Below are positions 7,427 through 14,026 of a stretch of DNA of 15,403 bases, one piece after another. Source of the stretch: Bacteroidales bacterium (GTDB lineage Bacteria > Bacteroidota > Bacteroidia > Bacteroidales > VadinHA17); contig JAAZAP010000251.1 of NCBI GenBank assembly GCA_012514255.1, forward strand, positions 1 to 15,403, in the 5' to 3' direction. Below the pieces are notes generated by a model that worked only from the letters and a program-made list of their open reading frames with translations, did no database searches and was not told where the DNA came from. The stretch's first letter is position 1; every line of letters begins with the position of its first letter. The position numbers and the translations under genes are program-made.

Positions 7427-8671
7427 GTGGATATTTTCGACAAGATCAGAAAGAACCGTGGTGCGCTCGGACAGTACCAGGAACAGGGTGACGGGTATTT
7501 CATGTTCCCGAAGCTTGAAGGTGAAATAGGCCCCCGTATGAAATTCATGGGCAAAGAGGTGCTCAACTGGAGCCTCAACAACTACCTGGGACTTGCCAAT
7601 CACCCTGAAGTGCGTAAGGCAGACGCCGAAGCAGCAGCACAGTACGGTCTGGCATACCCCATGGGCGCCAGGATGATGTCAGGGCAGACCACCATGCATG
7701 AGAAATTTGAAGCAATGGCTGCCGAATTCGTCGGGAAGGAATCCGCGTACCTGCTCAATTACGGGTACCAGGGTATGGTGTCCATTATTGACTGCCTGGC
7801 AGGAAGGCATGACGTCATTGTTTACGACTCCGAGTCGCATGCATGCATCATGGACGGCCTGAGAATGGTCATGTCCAAAAGATTTGTCTATGCTCACAAT
7901 AACATGGAGAGCTTCGAAAAACAGCTGGAACATGCCAGGAAGATAGTTGACGACACCGGCGGAGGGATCCTGGTAATCACCGAGGGGGTCTTCGGCATGG
8001 CAGGTGACCTGGGCGCCCTTGACAGGATAGTCACCTACAAGAAGAAATATAACTTCCGCCTGCTGGTTGATGATGCCCACGGCATAGGGACGATGGGAAA
8101 GACAGGTGCAGGCACCGGTGAGCACTTCGGCGTGCAGGACCAGATAGACGTCTATTTCGCCACCTTCGCCAAGAGTTTTGCAGGCATAGGAGGGTTTGTT
8201 GCAGGTGAAAAGGATATAATCAGCTATCTCAGGTTCAACCTGCGTTCTCAGATATACGCCAAGTCACTGCCCATGGCTATGACCCTGGGAGCCATCAAAC
8301 GCCTGGAGATGATAAAGACACATCCGGAACTTCGTGAGAACCTCTGGAAGATCACCCGCGCACTGCAGAAAGGATTCAGGGATGCCGGGTTTGACCTCGG
8401 CCGTACTGAGTCGCCTGTAACACCCGTCATCTTCAAGGGGGGACTGGCACAGACAACGCACCTGATAAAGGATCTCAGACAAAACTATGGCATCTTCTGC
8501 TCGGTGGTGATCTATCCCGTGGTCCCGAGAGGCGTAATCATGCTCCGCATCATACCTACAGCCGTTCATACCATGGATGATGTCAACTATACCGTTCTGG
8601 CCTTCAAGGAGATCAAAAAGAAACTGGAGAGCAACGCTTATCCTGATGAGATGGCAGATTTCAGGAGCTGA
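7427..8671 (+). CDS. PLP-dependent alpha-oxoamine synthase (serine palmitoyltransferase-like or cysteate acyltransferase-like)
   Basis: Members of this fold-type I family condense an amino acid with an acyl-CoA or acyl-ACP, with loss of CO2. From the GTG at 7427 the protein is 414 residues. It has the PLP-stacking His138 in DSESHACIMDG, the PLP-binding DDAHG (215-219) and the Schiff-base Lys249 in TFAKSFAGIGGF. NNYLGLANHPEV (51-62) and RIIPTAVHT near the C-terminus also fit. The T-F-x-K-S-x-x-x-x-GGF form is closer to serine palmitoyltransferase than to KBL or BioF, and no biotin or threonine-degradation gene is nearby. In this phylum the likely products are sphingolipid bases (from serine) or capnine-type sulfonolipids (from cysteate); sequence alone does not choose. 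No ATG precedes the conserved region; TTG at 7397 is the alternative start, adding 10 residues. It stands alone, 228 nt before the next gene. Confidence 0.85.
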   Translation: MDIFDKIRKNRGALGQYQEQGDGYFMFPKLEGEIGPRMKFMGKEVLNWSLNNYLGLANHPEVRKADAEAAAQYGLAYPMGARMMSGQTTMHEKFEAMAAEFVGKESAYLLNYGYQGMVSIIDCLAGRHDVIVYDSESHACIMDGLRMVMSKRFVYAHNNMESFEKQLEHARKIVDDTGGGILVITEGVFGMAGDLGALDRIVTYKKKYNFRLLVDDAHGIGTMGKTGAGTGEHFGVQDQIDVYFATFAKSFAGIGGFVAGEKDIISYLRFNLRSQIYAKSLPMAMTLGAIKRLEMIKTHPELRENLWKITRALQKGFRDAGFDLGRTESPVTPVIFKGGLAQTTHLIKDLRQNYGIFCSVVIYPVVPRGVIMLRIIPTAVHTMDDVNYTVLAFKEIKKKLESNAYPDEMADFRS

Positions 8672-8771
8672 CAAACAACTGCGGATTCAATCTCTGTTAC
8701 GTTCCATCAAACCCCACCGCTCAAGGAGACGGTGTCATTACCCATCGCCACCCTCAAGCCTGGTAATTCAG

Positions 8772-8789
8772 CTGTCAGCCAATTGACAG
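8772..8789. promoter_or_regulatory. Inverted repeat CTGTCA-N6-TGACAG before the DUF4252/sigma cluster
   Basis: A perfect 6-bp inverted repeat lies 110 nt upstream of the first DUF4252 gene. A second, weaker one (CACCG-N10-CGGTG, 8715-8734) lies between it and the oxoamine synthase stop. Neither is followed by a T tract, so an intrinsic terminator is not supported. An operator or an mRNA hairpin is possible. The rest of the 8672-8899 gap shows no exact TAnnTTTG box. Confidence 0.3.
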
Positions 8790-8899
8790 TACAGGTATCT
8801 CTTGTGATATCAGTGTTCTGGCAAAATAATAGCAGGAGCCTGTAATGTTTTTGCTCTCTGTTCGTCATTGTTATTGTAAACACATTAAAACGGACAGTC

Positions 8900-9415
8900 A
8901 TGAAAAGAATTCTTTTTGCAATTTCACTTCTGACGCTCACTGCAGCCCTGTCTGCTCAGAGAGCCACACTTGATGATTTCTTCGGCAGGTATGATGACCG
9001 GGAGGGATACACCTCCATAATAATCAACGGCAGCATACTCAAGTCCTTCGTCTGTTCCGGGCAAGCGGATGACCAGGATGACATTACGGGTAAGATTACC
9101 TCCATACGCCTGGTTATAAGGGATAAGGATAAATGTAAGGACTCGGATGCAATGATACCGGAACTGAGGAACATTATCCGGAGGGGAAGATATGAAGAGC
9201 TGATGACAGTCAGGGATGAGGGATCTGATATCCGCTTTATGGTAAAAATGGAAGATGAGATGGTCAGGGAACTGGTAATGATGGCCGAAGGTCATGATAG
9301 TGAGGTTGTTGCACAAATCAGCGGCCGGTTCACCCGTGAGGAGGCATCCGGCATAATGGCCAATAACGGTGACAGGCTTGCCATTCTTGAGGGACTGGAG
9401 ATTGATGCTAAATGA
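8900..9415 (+). CDS. Secreted DUF4252-family protein, copy 1
   Basis: A 171-residue protein with a Sec signal peptide: MKR start, hydrophobic core 4-17, likely cleavage at LSA|Q20. The mature start TLDDFFGRYDDREGYTSIIING is the DUF4252 signature, an L-F-x-x-Y followed by EG-T-S. Further conserved parts are an IRLV strand, the block YEELMTVRDEG (98-108) and FMVKMEDEMVRELVMM. The function of DUF4252 is unknown; the family often sits beside ECF sigma factors in Bacteroidota. Here it is 27 nt upstream of the sigma gene and paralogous to the gene at 10519, sharing a 26-nt identical stretch. Its mid region has an acidic insertion, QADDQDD (55-61). An envelope location and a role in the sigma circuit are inferred from signal peptide and position. 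Confidence 0.82.
   Translation: MKRILFAISLLTLTAALSAQRATLDDFFGRYDDREGYTSIIINGSILKSFVCSGQADDQDDITGKITSIRLVIRDKDKCKDSDAMIPELRNIIRRGRYEELMTVRDEGSDIRFMVKMEDEMVRELVMMAEGHDSEVVAQISGRFTREEASGIMANNGDRLAILEGLEIDAK
9191..9216 (+). repeat. 26-nt stretch identical to 10816-10841 (DUF4252 paralogs)
   Basis: The bases encoding YEELMTVR in DUF4252 copy 1 are identical to those in copy 2 over 26 nt, while surrounding sequence differs. See the partner at 10816-10841. Confidence 0.9.
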
Positions 9416-9423
9416 TACCTTTG
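9416..9423 (+). promoter_or_regulatory. Possible internal -7 box (TACCTTTG) before the sigma gene
   Basis: An exact TAnnTTTG match begins immediately after the DUF4252 stop and 20 nt before the sigma ATG. It could give the sigma gene its own start site near 9430. No TTTG lies at the -33 distance, so it may be a chance match. Confidence 0.28.
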
Positions 9424-9442
9424 GGAAAGATTTCAGAGAAAG

Positions 9443-9988
9443 ATGACCCCCGAAGAGTTCAGGAAAGAGATACTGCCGGAGGGGCGAAGGCTTTATGCCC
9501 TCGCCTACCGGTACCTGAACAACCGTGAAGAGGCCGAGGATGTGGTGCAGGAGGTGATGATGAAACTCTGGAGCGGAAGAAATGAGAAGAGCAGATATGC
9601 CAGCCCGGCTGCATGGTGTACAACGGTAACCCGCAACTGCTGCATAGACCTGCTGAGGAAAAGAAAAAGGCTCAGGCTCGAACCTCTCGTTGAAGCGGAC
9701 GGATGGGCAGATGGACAACCTGTCCATGAGGCTACTGGTGATGAACGTGAAGCGGCAGGAGTTCTCACCGCCATCGTCAGCAGGATGAAGGAACCGGGTC
9801 GCAGCGCTATCATACTGAGAGACATGGAGGGATACTCCTACGAAGAGGCCGCAGAAGCAATGGGAACGAATGTGGCAGCACTGCGGACAATGATATCCCG
9901 GGGCAGAAAGCATGTCAGGGAAGAGATGAACAGAATCTACAACTATGGAACAGGAGAAGATAAGAGAACTGATAAACAAGTATTTTGA
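9443..9988 (+). CDS. ECF-type RNA polymerase sigma-70 factor
   Basis: A 181-residue extracytoplasmic-function sigma factor. Region 2 covers roughly 12-75, with YRYLNNREEAEDVVQEVMMKLW (22-43) as the core-binding helix and WCTTVTRNCCIDLLRKRKR (58-76) as the -10-recognition part. Region 4 covers about 105-160, with the helix-turn-helix YSYEEAAEAMGTNVAALRTMISRGRKHVRE (131-160) for -35 binding. No region 1 or 3 is present, as expected for ECF factors. The 3' end overlaps the next gene by 44 nt, the usual translational coupling of sigma and anti-sigma genes. It should be held inactive by the downstream membrane protein and released by an envelope signal; the signal cannot be told from sequence. Adjacent Cys66-Cys67 in region 2 is notable but of unknown meaning. 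Confidence 0.93.
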   Translation: MTPEEFRKEILPEGRRLYALAYRYLNNREEAEDVVQEVMMKLWSGRNEKSRYASPAAWCTTVTRNCCIDLLRKRKRLRLEPLVEADGWADGQPVHEATGDEREAAGVLTAIVSRMKEPGRSAIILRDMEGYSYEEAAEAMGTNVAALRTMISRGRKHVREEMNRIYNYGTGEDKRTDKQVF

Positions 9989-10508
9989 GGGTGAGACCAC
10001 CGCTGAAGAGGAACAGCTGCTCAGGGAGTACCTGAATGATCCCTCTGTTCCCGATCAGCTCCGCAGGAAGTTTGGATACATTGCCTCCTTCTCTGGAAAG
10101 GTGCCTGAACCATCAGAGGGTTTTTATGAAAGACTGGAGTCGGTGACACATACGCAAGTCACCATGAGACCTGCGCGACGAGCTCTGCGGCACCTGGCAA
10201 CAGCTGCAGCCGTGGCTGTAATCGTTGCCGGATTGTGGATGATCTTCTTCCACCAGGGCTCACCTGTGGCAAGGGATACTTATGATGACCCCGTGATAGC
10301 AATGGCTGAGGTAAAGAGTATCCTGCTGACTGTTTCAGGAAAAATGAACAGCGGGGTGGAACAGCTGGGACAGGTAAGCACCATCACTGAACAGAGAGAA
10401 GAACTTGAAGGTCTTGGCAGGATTAGTGACATCGTTGCAGACAATCTTTCCCGGCTACGGTATCTCCATGAAATCGAACCTGGCCATAAAGAAAATAATA
10501 CAGACTAA
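9945..10508 (+). CDS. Putative membrane anti-sigma factor
   Basis: A 187-residue protein beginning MEQEKIRELINKYFEGETTA, the short acidic helical N-terminus (about 1-60) common to Bacteroidota anti-sigma factors that bind ECF sigma factors in the cytoplasm. One membrane segment follows basic residues (RPARRALRH): about residues 83-103, ending WMIFFHQG. The C-terminal 80 residues would face the periplasm. They lack a FecR domain and look helical (VGQ/LGQ and EQREELEGLGRISDIV repeats). No zinc-binding HxxxCxxC is visible, so it is not a ZAS-type anti-sigma. The assignment rests on the 44-nt overlap with the sigma gene, the topology and the N-terminal pattern. A DUF4252 gene starts 10 nt after its stop. 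Confidence 0.72.
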   Translation: MEQEKIRELINKYFEGETTAEEEQLLREYLNDPSVPDQLRRKFGYIASFSGKVPEPSEGFYERLESVTHTQVTMRPARRALRHLATAAAVAVIVAGLWMIFFHQGSPVARDTYDDPVIAMAEVKSILLTVSGKMNSGVEQLGQVSTITEQREELEGLGRISDIVADNLSRLRYLHEIEPGHKENNTD

Positions 10509-10518
10509 AAACATAAAG

Positions 10519-11031
10519 ATGAAAAAAGAGGCGCTCATAATATTGCTTCTGACAGTAATGTCAGTTTCGCTCTGCGCACAGAAAAGTCCCGTGGATGACC
10601 TGTTTAACAGGTATGACGGAAAAGAGGGATTCACATCGGTTTACATCTCCTCAAAGATGTTCAGCCTGCTCTCCAGGATTGACAGTGATGATGAGGAGTT
10701 TCGCAACCTGGTGACGAGGATCAAAGGAATACGTATCCTCAGTATGGACAGCACCGCCGCCTCGCGGGGAGTGAACTTCGCCACGGAGCTCATGCCGAGA
10801 CTGAGGAGGAACGGGTATGAAGAGCTGATGACAGTCAGGGAGGAAGATGGCGAGGTCTTCTTCATGATCCGCGAAGCTGGTGAACGGATAGCTGAGCTTG
10901 TGATGATCACCGGAGGAGGAGGAACATCAATCGTATCGATTCAGGGCGACCTGGACCTTAAAACCATTGCCAGCCTGTCTGACACTATGGGCATCGGTGA
11001 GCTGGAAGAGCTGGAGAAGGTGGACAGATGA
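10519..11031 (+). CDS. Secreted DUF4252-family protein, copy 2
   Basis: A 170-residue paralog of the protein at 8900. The ATG at 10519 was chosen over the longer open frame (back to 10405, inside the anti-sigma gene) because MKKEALIILLLTVMSVSLCAQ is a proper signal peptide placed 10 nt after the previous stop. Cleavage is likely at LCA|Q21; the Cys19 context SLC lacks the small residue expected before a lipobox Cys, so a lipoprotein is less likely. The mature start PVDDLFNRYDGKEGFTSVYIS and KMFSLL (46-51) fit DUF4252 better than copy 1 does. YEELMTVREEDGEVFFMI (100-117) is the shared block. The C-terminus LDLKTIASLSDTMGIGELEELE is the usual DUF4252 ending. It is probably in one transcript with the sigma and anti-sigma genes. 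Confidence 0.85.
   Translation: MKKEALIILLLTVMSVSLCAQKSPVDDLFNRYDGKEGFTSVYISSKMFSLLSRIDSDDEEFRNLVTRIKGIRILSMDSTAASRGVNFATELMPRLRRNGYEELMTVREEDGEVFFMIREAGERIAELVMITGGGGTSIVSIQGDLDLKTIASLSDTMGIGELEELEKVDR
10816..10841 (+). repeat. 26-nt stretch identical to 9191-9216 (DUF4252 paralogs)
   Basis: Partner of the stretch in DUF4252 copy 1. All synonymous positions of the YEELMTVR codons agree between the two genes over this stretch. Confidence 0.9.
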
Positions 11032-11077
11032 ACAAATTGACGGATCATCATGTTTATGGGTTATGCAACCTGAATTT

Positions 11078-11749
11078 ATGATGACCGGCAATATTGGTTC
11101 AATGAACACACCGGAGGAGCTTTTGCAGGCCTATACTGCACTCTTCCTCTTTTTAGGCGGAGCAGTGACAATGGCACCGGACGAGAGCGGTCTGCCCCAT
11201 ATCTGTGATTCAGGACTGCTCAGGAACCTGCCTGTGGAAAGCTCAAACAAACGCTTCCAGGCTGCAAGCAGGCTGCTCCGGTCACCCTGTCCCTTCAAAC
11301 AGCAGTGCCATCTGTCTGTCAGCAGCAACTACATCTCACTCCTTGCAGAGGAGAACGAAGCGGCAGCATATCCGGCGGCATCACACTGGGTCATTAGCGG
11401 TAAACCAGCTGCAGAACACCATCATGAACTATGTAACCTCTATAACAGGTATGGACACAGCAGGTGTGACAGATGCACTCTTCCTCCTGATCATCTCGGC
11501 ATCCAGCTGCTCTTTGCCAACCTGCTCATCGAGAAATATCTCACTGAGGCTGATAATGACATCAAGGCAATGATTGGAAGGGACCTTGCCGGATTTATCA
11601 AAGATGAGATGCTTAACTGGCTGCCGCGATGGGCAGATATTGTAACCGCCTCTTCAAAAACAAAATGCTATACCGGTATTGCCGGACTGATAGTGGGCGG
11701 ACTGGAGGATGTCCTCGGTATTCTGAATGATCAGAAGTTGGGATTATAG
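11078..11749 (+). CDS. TorD/DmsD-like molybdoenzyme chaperone (orphan)
   Basis: An all-helical protein of 223 residues when started at the ATG at 11078; 11063, 11081 and 11102 are other possible starts, and the open frame back to 10967 overlaps the previous gene and is unlikely. TorD-family traits are an N-terminal helix with ELLQAYTALFLFLGG, a central AAYPAASHWV near 97-106, then YNRYGHSRCDRCTLPPDHLGIQLLFANLL near 122-150. The last contains the family's PPDH-x5-LxF pattern. WLPRWADIV near 182-190 is like the C-terminal WxxRF segment of TorD. TorD proteins bind twin-arginine signal peptides and assist cofactor insertion in molybdoenzymes. None is encoded in this window. Extra cysteines include Cys71, Cys77, Cys119 and a CDRC pair (130/133). 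It starts 46 nt after DUF4252 copy 2 on the same strand and overlaps the opposite SRPBCC gene by 19 nt at its 3' end. Confidence 0.68.
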   Translation: MMTGNIGSMNTPEELLQAYTALFLFLGGAVTMAPDESGLPHICDSGLLRNLPVESSNKRFQAASRLLRSPCPFKQQCHLSVSSNYISLLAEENEAAAYPAASHWVISGKPAAEHHHELCNLYNRYGHSRCDRCTLPPDHLGIQLLFANLLIEKYLTEADNDIKAMIGRDLAGFIKDEMLNWLPRWADIVTASSKTKCYTGIAGLIVGGLEDVLGILNDQKLGL

Positions 11750-12117
11750 AAACGCTTGATGGCTCCCATATAATATTCATTCCAGCCCTCAGCGATGTTG
11801 GTGTAGTCCTCCACCGGAATATTCGTATGCTCAACAGTTACTGCCGTTGATCCGCCATTGCCGGCTATTGTGATCGTGACCAGTGATTCCAGTTCCCTGT
11901 CTCCGAAATACCACTCCTGAACCACTTTCCTGTCCGGGATCAGATCAATGATCCTGCCGCATATATCACCGTCCCACATATTGAACTCCTCTCCCGTTTT
12001 TGACGGCATCAGGGCCGCATACCCCGACCAGAGTTCAATGGTGTAAGGATTCGTCAAAGCAGCATAGATATCAGAAGGTTCAGCGTTGATTTGATAAGTT
12101 TTTCTAAAATTCCGCAT
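11731..12117 (-). CDS. SRPBCC / AHSA1-like domain protein
   Basis: A 128-residue soluble protein with the START/SRPBCC pattern: a first strand MRNFRKTYQINAEPSDIYAALTNP, the W-x-x-Y aromatic positions in ELWSGYAALM, and WDGDICGRIIDLIPDRKVVQEWYFGD as the paired strands. A C-terminal helix EGWNEYYMGAIKRFY follows; the GW is the usual AHSA1 helix start. Such domains form a cup that binds hydrophobic ligands, or act as Hsp90 co-chaperone-like modules; no ligand can be named. It starts 39 nt after the trxB stop on the same strand, with no -7 box of its own, so it is likely co-transcribed. Its last 19 nt overlap the end of the opposite TorD-like gene, leaving no room for a terminator between the convergent units. 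Confidence 0.8.
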   Translation of the reverse strand: MRNFRKTYQINAEPSDIYAALTNPYTIELWSGYAALMPSKTGEEFNMWDGDICGRIIDLIPDRKVVQEWYFGDRELESLVTITIAGNGGSTAVTVEHTNIPVEDYTNIAEGWNEYYMGAIKRFYNPNF

Positions 12118-12156
12118 AATTCGCGTTAGTTTTCCCCTATTATTCTTGTTATTTGT

Positions 12157-13155
12157 TTAATATCCCTGTTCCGCGAGATACCTCTCAGCGTCTATGGCAG
12201 ACTTGCAGCCACTTCCGGCTGCTGTCACCGCCTGCCTGTAAATATGATCAGCCACATCACCGGCTGCAAATACTCCCGAAACCCCTGTGCGCGTTGCCCC
12301 CGGTTCGGTGATAATGTACCCCGTCTCATTCGTCTCCAGCCATGGTTTGAAGACCTCCGAGTTGGGAGTATGGCCTATGGCAAGGAAAAATCCTTCAATA
12401 TTGATGTTGAATTTCTCCTCCTCAGGGGTACCCCTGCCGCGTACCACCACTGCTCCCTCCACACCCTGTGTGCCAAAGAGATCCTCCACCTGGCATTTCC
12501 AGAGTATCTCTATGTTCGGGGTGTTCATCACCCTGTGCTGCATCGCCTTGCTGGCCCTGAGCACATCACGCCTGACGATCAGGTACACCTTTCTGCACAG
12601 GCCTGCGAGGTAGGTAGCCTCCTCACAAGCGGTGTCACCACCACCCACAACCGCAACATCCTTGCCGCGGTAGAAGAAACCGTCACAGGTGGCACACGCT
12701 GACACTCCCATGCCTGCATATTTCGTCTCAGCCGGTATACCAAGGTACCTGGCAGTGGCACCGGTGGCAATAATTACCGTATCAGCCTCAATAACAATAC
12801 TGTCGTCAAAGGTAACCTTTAGCGGCTTACCCGAAAAGTCGGAAGAGGTGGCTATGCCCATGCGTATGTCTGTCCCGAACCTCTCTGCCTGCTTGCGGAA
12901 GTCCTCCATCATCTCCGGCCCCGTAACTCCGTCAGGATATCCGGGGTAGTTCTCTACCTCTGTGGTGGTGGTCAGCTGTCCTCCCTGCTGCAATCCCGTG
13001 TAGAGCACCGGTTTCAGATTGGCACGAGCGGCATATATTGCTGCCGTATATCCGGCAGGACCTGAACCAACTATAAGGCATTTTACTTTTTCTGTCACTG
13101 CGGCAGCTCCCTTCTTTTCATCACTGCCAGTCTCGAGCGGTTTAAAAAACTGCAT
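12157..13155 (-). CDS. trxB: Thioredoxin reductase (NADPH)
   Basis: Flavoprotein that passes electrons from NADPH to thioredoxin in the cytoplasm. The 332-residue frame shows the FAD motif GSGPAG (30-35), the redox pair Cys154-Ala-Thr-Cys157 and the NADPH site GGGDTACEEA (171-180). The 2'-phosphate-binding RRDVLR (195-200) and the FAD motif GVFAAGDVAD (294-303) follow. All key residues are present. The N-terminus is about 19 residues longer than usual: a GTG at 13098 would give MTEKVKCLIVGSGPAG, the typical start in the phylum, and a purine-rich AAGGGAG lies 8 nt before it. The ATG at 13155 is kept because a -7 box at 13179-13186 predicts transcription starting about 17 nt ahead of it. The SRPBCC gene follows in the same direction. 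Confidence 0.95.
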   Translation of the reverse strand: MQFFKPLETGSDEKKGAAAVTEKVKCLIVGSGPAGYTAAIYAARANLKPVLYTGLQQGGQLTTTTEVENYPGYPDGVTGPEMMEDFRKQAERFGTDIRMGIATSSDFSGKPLKVTFDDSIVIEADTVIIATGATARYLGIPAETKYAGMGVSACATCDGFFYRGKDVAVVGGGDTACEEATYLAGLCRKVYLIVRRDVLRASKAMQHRVMNTPNIEILWKCQVEDLFGTQGVEGAVVVRGRGTPEEEKFNINIEGFFLAIGHTPNSEVFKPWLETNETGYIITEPGATRTGVSGVFAAGDVADHIYRQAVTAAGSGCKSAIDAERYLAEQGY

Positions 13156-13178
13156 GTCTGTTTCTGTAATTGAGACGA

Positions 13179-13186
13179 CAAAAATA
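13179..13186 (-). promoter_or_regulatory. Bacteroidota -7 box (TATTTTTG) upstream of trxB
   Basis: On the minus strand this is an exact TAnnTTTG match in the 52-nt gap between the DUF6599-like gene and trxB. Transcription would start near 13172. No TTTG is seen at the -33 distance. It suggests that trxB is not simply read through from the DUF362/DUF6599 unit. Confidence 0.45.
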
Positions 13187-13207
13187 ACAATTAATTAAAA
13201 GTGTCCT

Positions 13208-14002
13208 TTAAAAAGTTATAATTATATGATTGGGGGAAATTACTGAAATTGTTGAATCACTAACAATTGCATCTGTTTTCAGGCTTCCGGCGAGTTTACA
13301 TTCCCCCAGGAATTGCCGGGCTGACTGCTCGCTGTCAAACAGCAGTGAAGCGACAGTATCCTGGCCGTTTGTTATCATCAGGGCGCTGAAGTCGACCGTG
13401 CTACCGAGCCTGTCAGACAATACCGGGATGCCGTTGAATATGCCCAGCGGGCCCCTGACAAGAACAGCTCCCCTCATTGTCTCCTCATCAACACCCTCAG
13501 CATAGTATCTTTCCGGGTCAAAGGAAGGCTCAACGATGTTCTCTATAAGCAATCCGGCCAGTGCGGCCGATCTATGCTGATCAGCCTCCGATCCGGTATC
13601 ATTTATTATGCTGATATAATACGGCCCCTTGCATAACTGAAGCTGGTAAGCCGACCTGCATATGTGTTCCGTGATTTTCTCCCCTGCGTTACAGCGGAAG
13701 CGCGATACTGAAAATATGCCGAAGGCAGCCTCCGGATCCTTCATCCTGTATACCTCCAGCTTGATATCACTGCCGTCAACCACCATCTCGGCAACAATGA
13801 GAGTGTCAAACCCATACTCAAGGTAGAGCTCTGCACCGCCGTTAATGTAACCGTAGAGCGAGGTCTCGGTAAAGATCCTGTTGTGAGACGACTGTACTCC
13901 GTTCATGCCTGACAATGCCCGGGATACGACGGTTGACTGTGCCTGGCCGGATACGGAAATAAAAACCAATAAAATAGTCGTGAAAATTTTCCCAAAATGC
14001 AT
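13208..14002 (-). CDS. Secreted DUF6599-like protein of unknown function
   Basis: A 264-residue protein with a Sec signal peptide: MHFGKIF then a hydrophobic core to about residue 18, probable cleavage at GQA|Q22. The mature part contains LYGYINGGAELYLEYGF (49-65) and VYRMKDPEAAFGIFS (84-98), which I associate with the DUF6599 family; that name is from memory. A middle stretch has three cysteines (Cys104, Cys115, Cys124). No catalytic motif or membrane anchor is visible, and the ATG at 14002 gives a proper signal peptide. It is 24 nt downstream of the Tat-exported DUF362 gene and almost certainly co-transcribed, so the two probably act together outside the cytoplasm. No reaction can be assigned. 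Confidence 0.7.
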   Translation of the reverse strand: MHFGKIFTTILLVFISVSGQAQSTVVSRALSGMNGVQSSHNRIFTETSLYGYINGGAELYLEYGFDTLIVAEMVVDGSDIKLEVYRMKDPEAAFGIFSVSRFRCNAGEKITEHICRSAYQLQLCKGPYYISIINDTGSEADQHRSAALAGLLIENIVEPSFDPERYYAEGVDEETMRGAVLVRGPLGIFNGIPVLSDRLGSTVDFSALMITNGQDTVASLLFDSEQSARQFLGECKLAGSLKTDAIVSDSTISVISPNHIIITF

Positions 14003-14026
14003 TATAAAATCCTTCTCTGTAAATGT

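Noticed and set aside
8715..8734. CACCG-N10-CGGTG hairpin after the oxoamine synthase as a terminator.
   Set aside because: Short arms, a long loop and no T tract; not strong enough to call.
8924..10000. A 358-codon open frame on the minus strand opposite DUF4252 copy 1 and the sigma gene.
   Set aside because: It is antisense to two genes with clear family motifs, and its translation has scattered Cys and His with no recognisable domain. It is a shadow frame.
10405..10518. N-terminal extension of DUF4252 copy 2 into the anti-sigma gene.
   Set aside because: The ATG at 10519 gives a proper signal peptide; an extension would bury it behind 38 residues read from another gene.
10967..11077. Upstream 37-codon extension of the TorD-like gene.
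   Set aside because: It overlaps the end of DUF4252 copy 2 in another frame and has a Trp- and Cys-rich composition unlike a TorD N-terminus; starts from 11063 to 11102 fit better.
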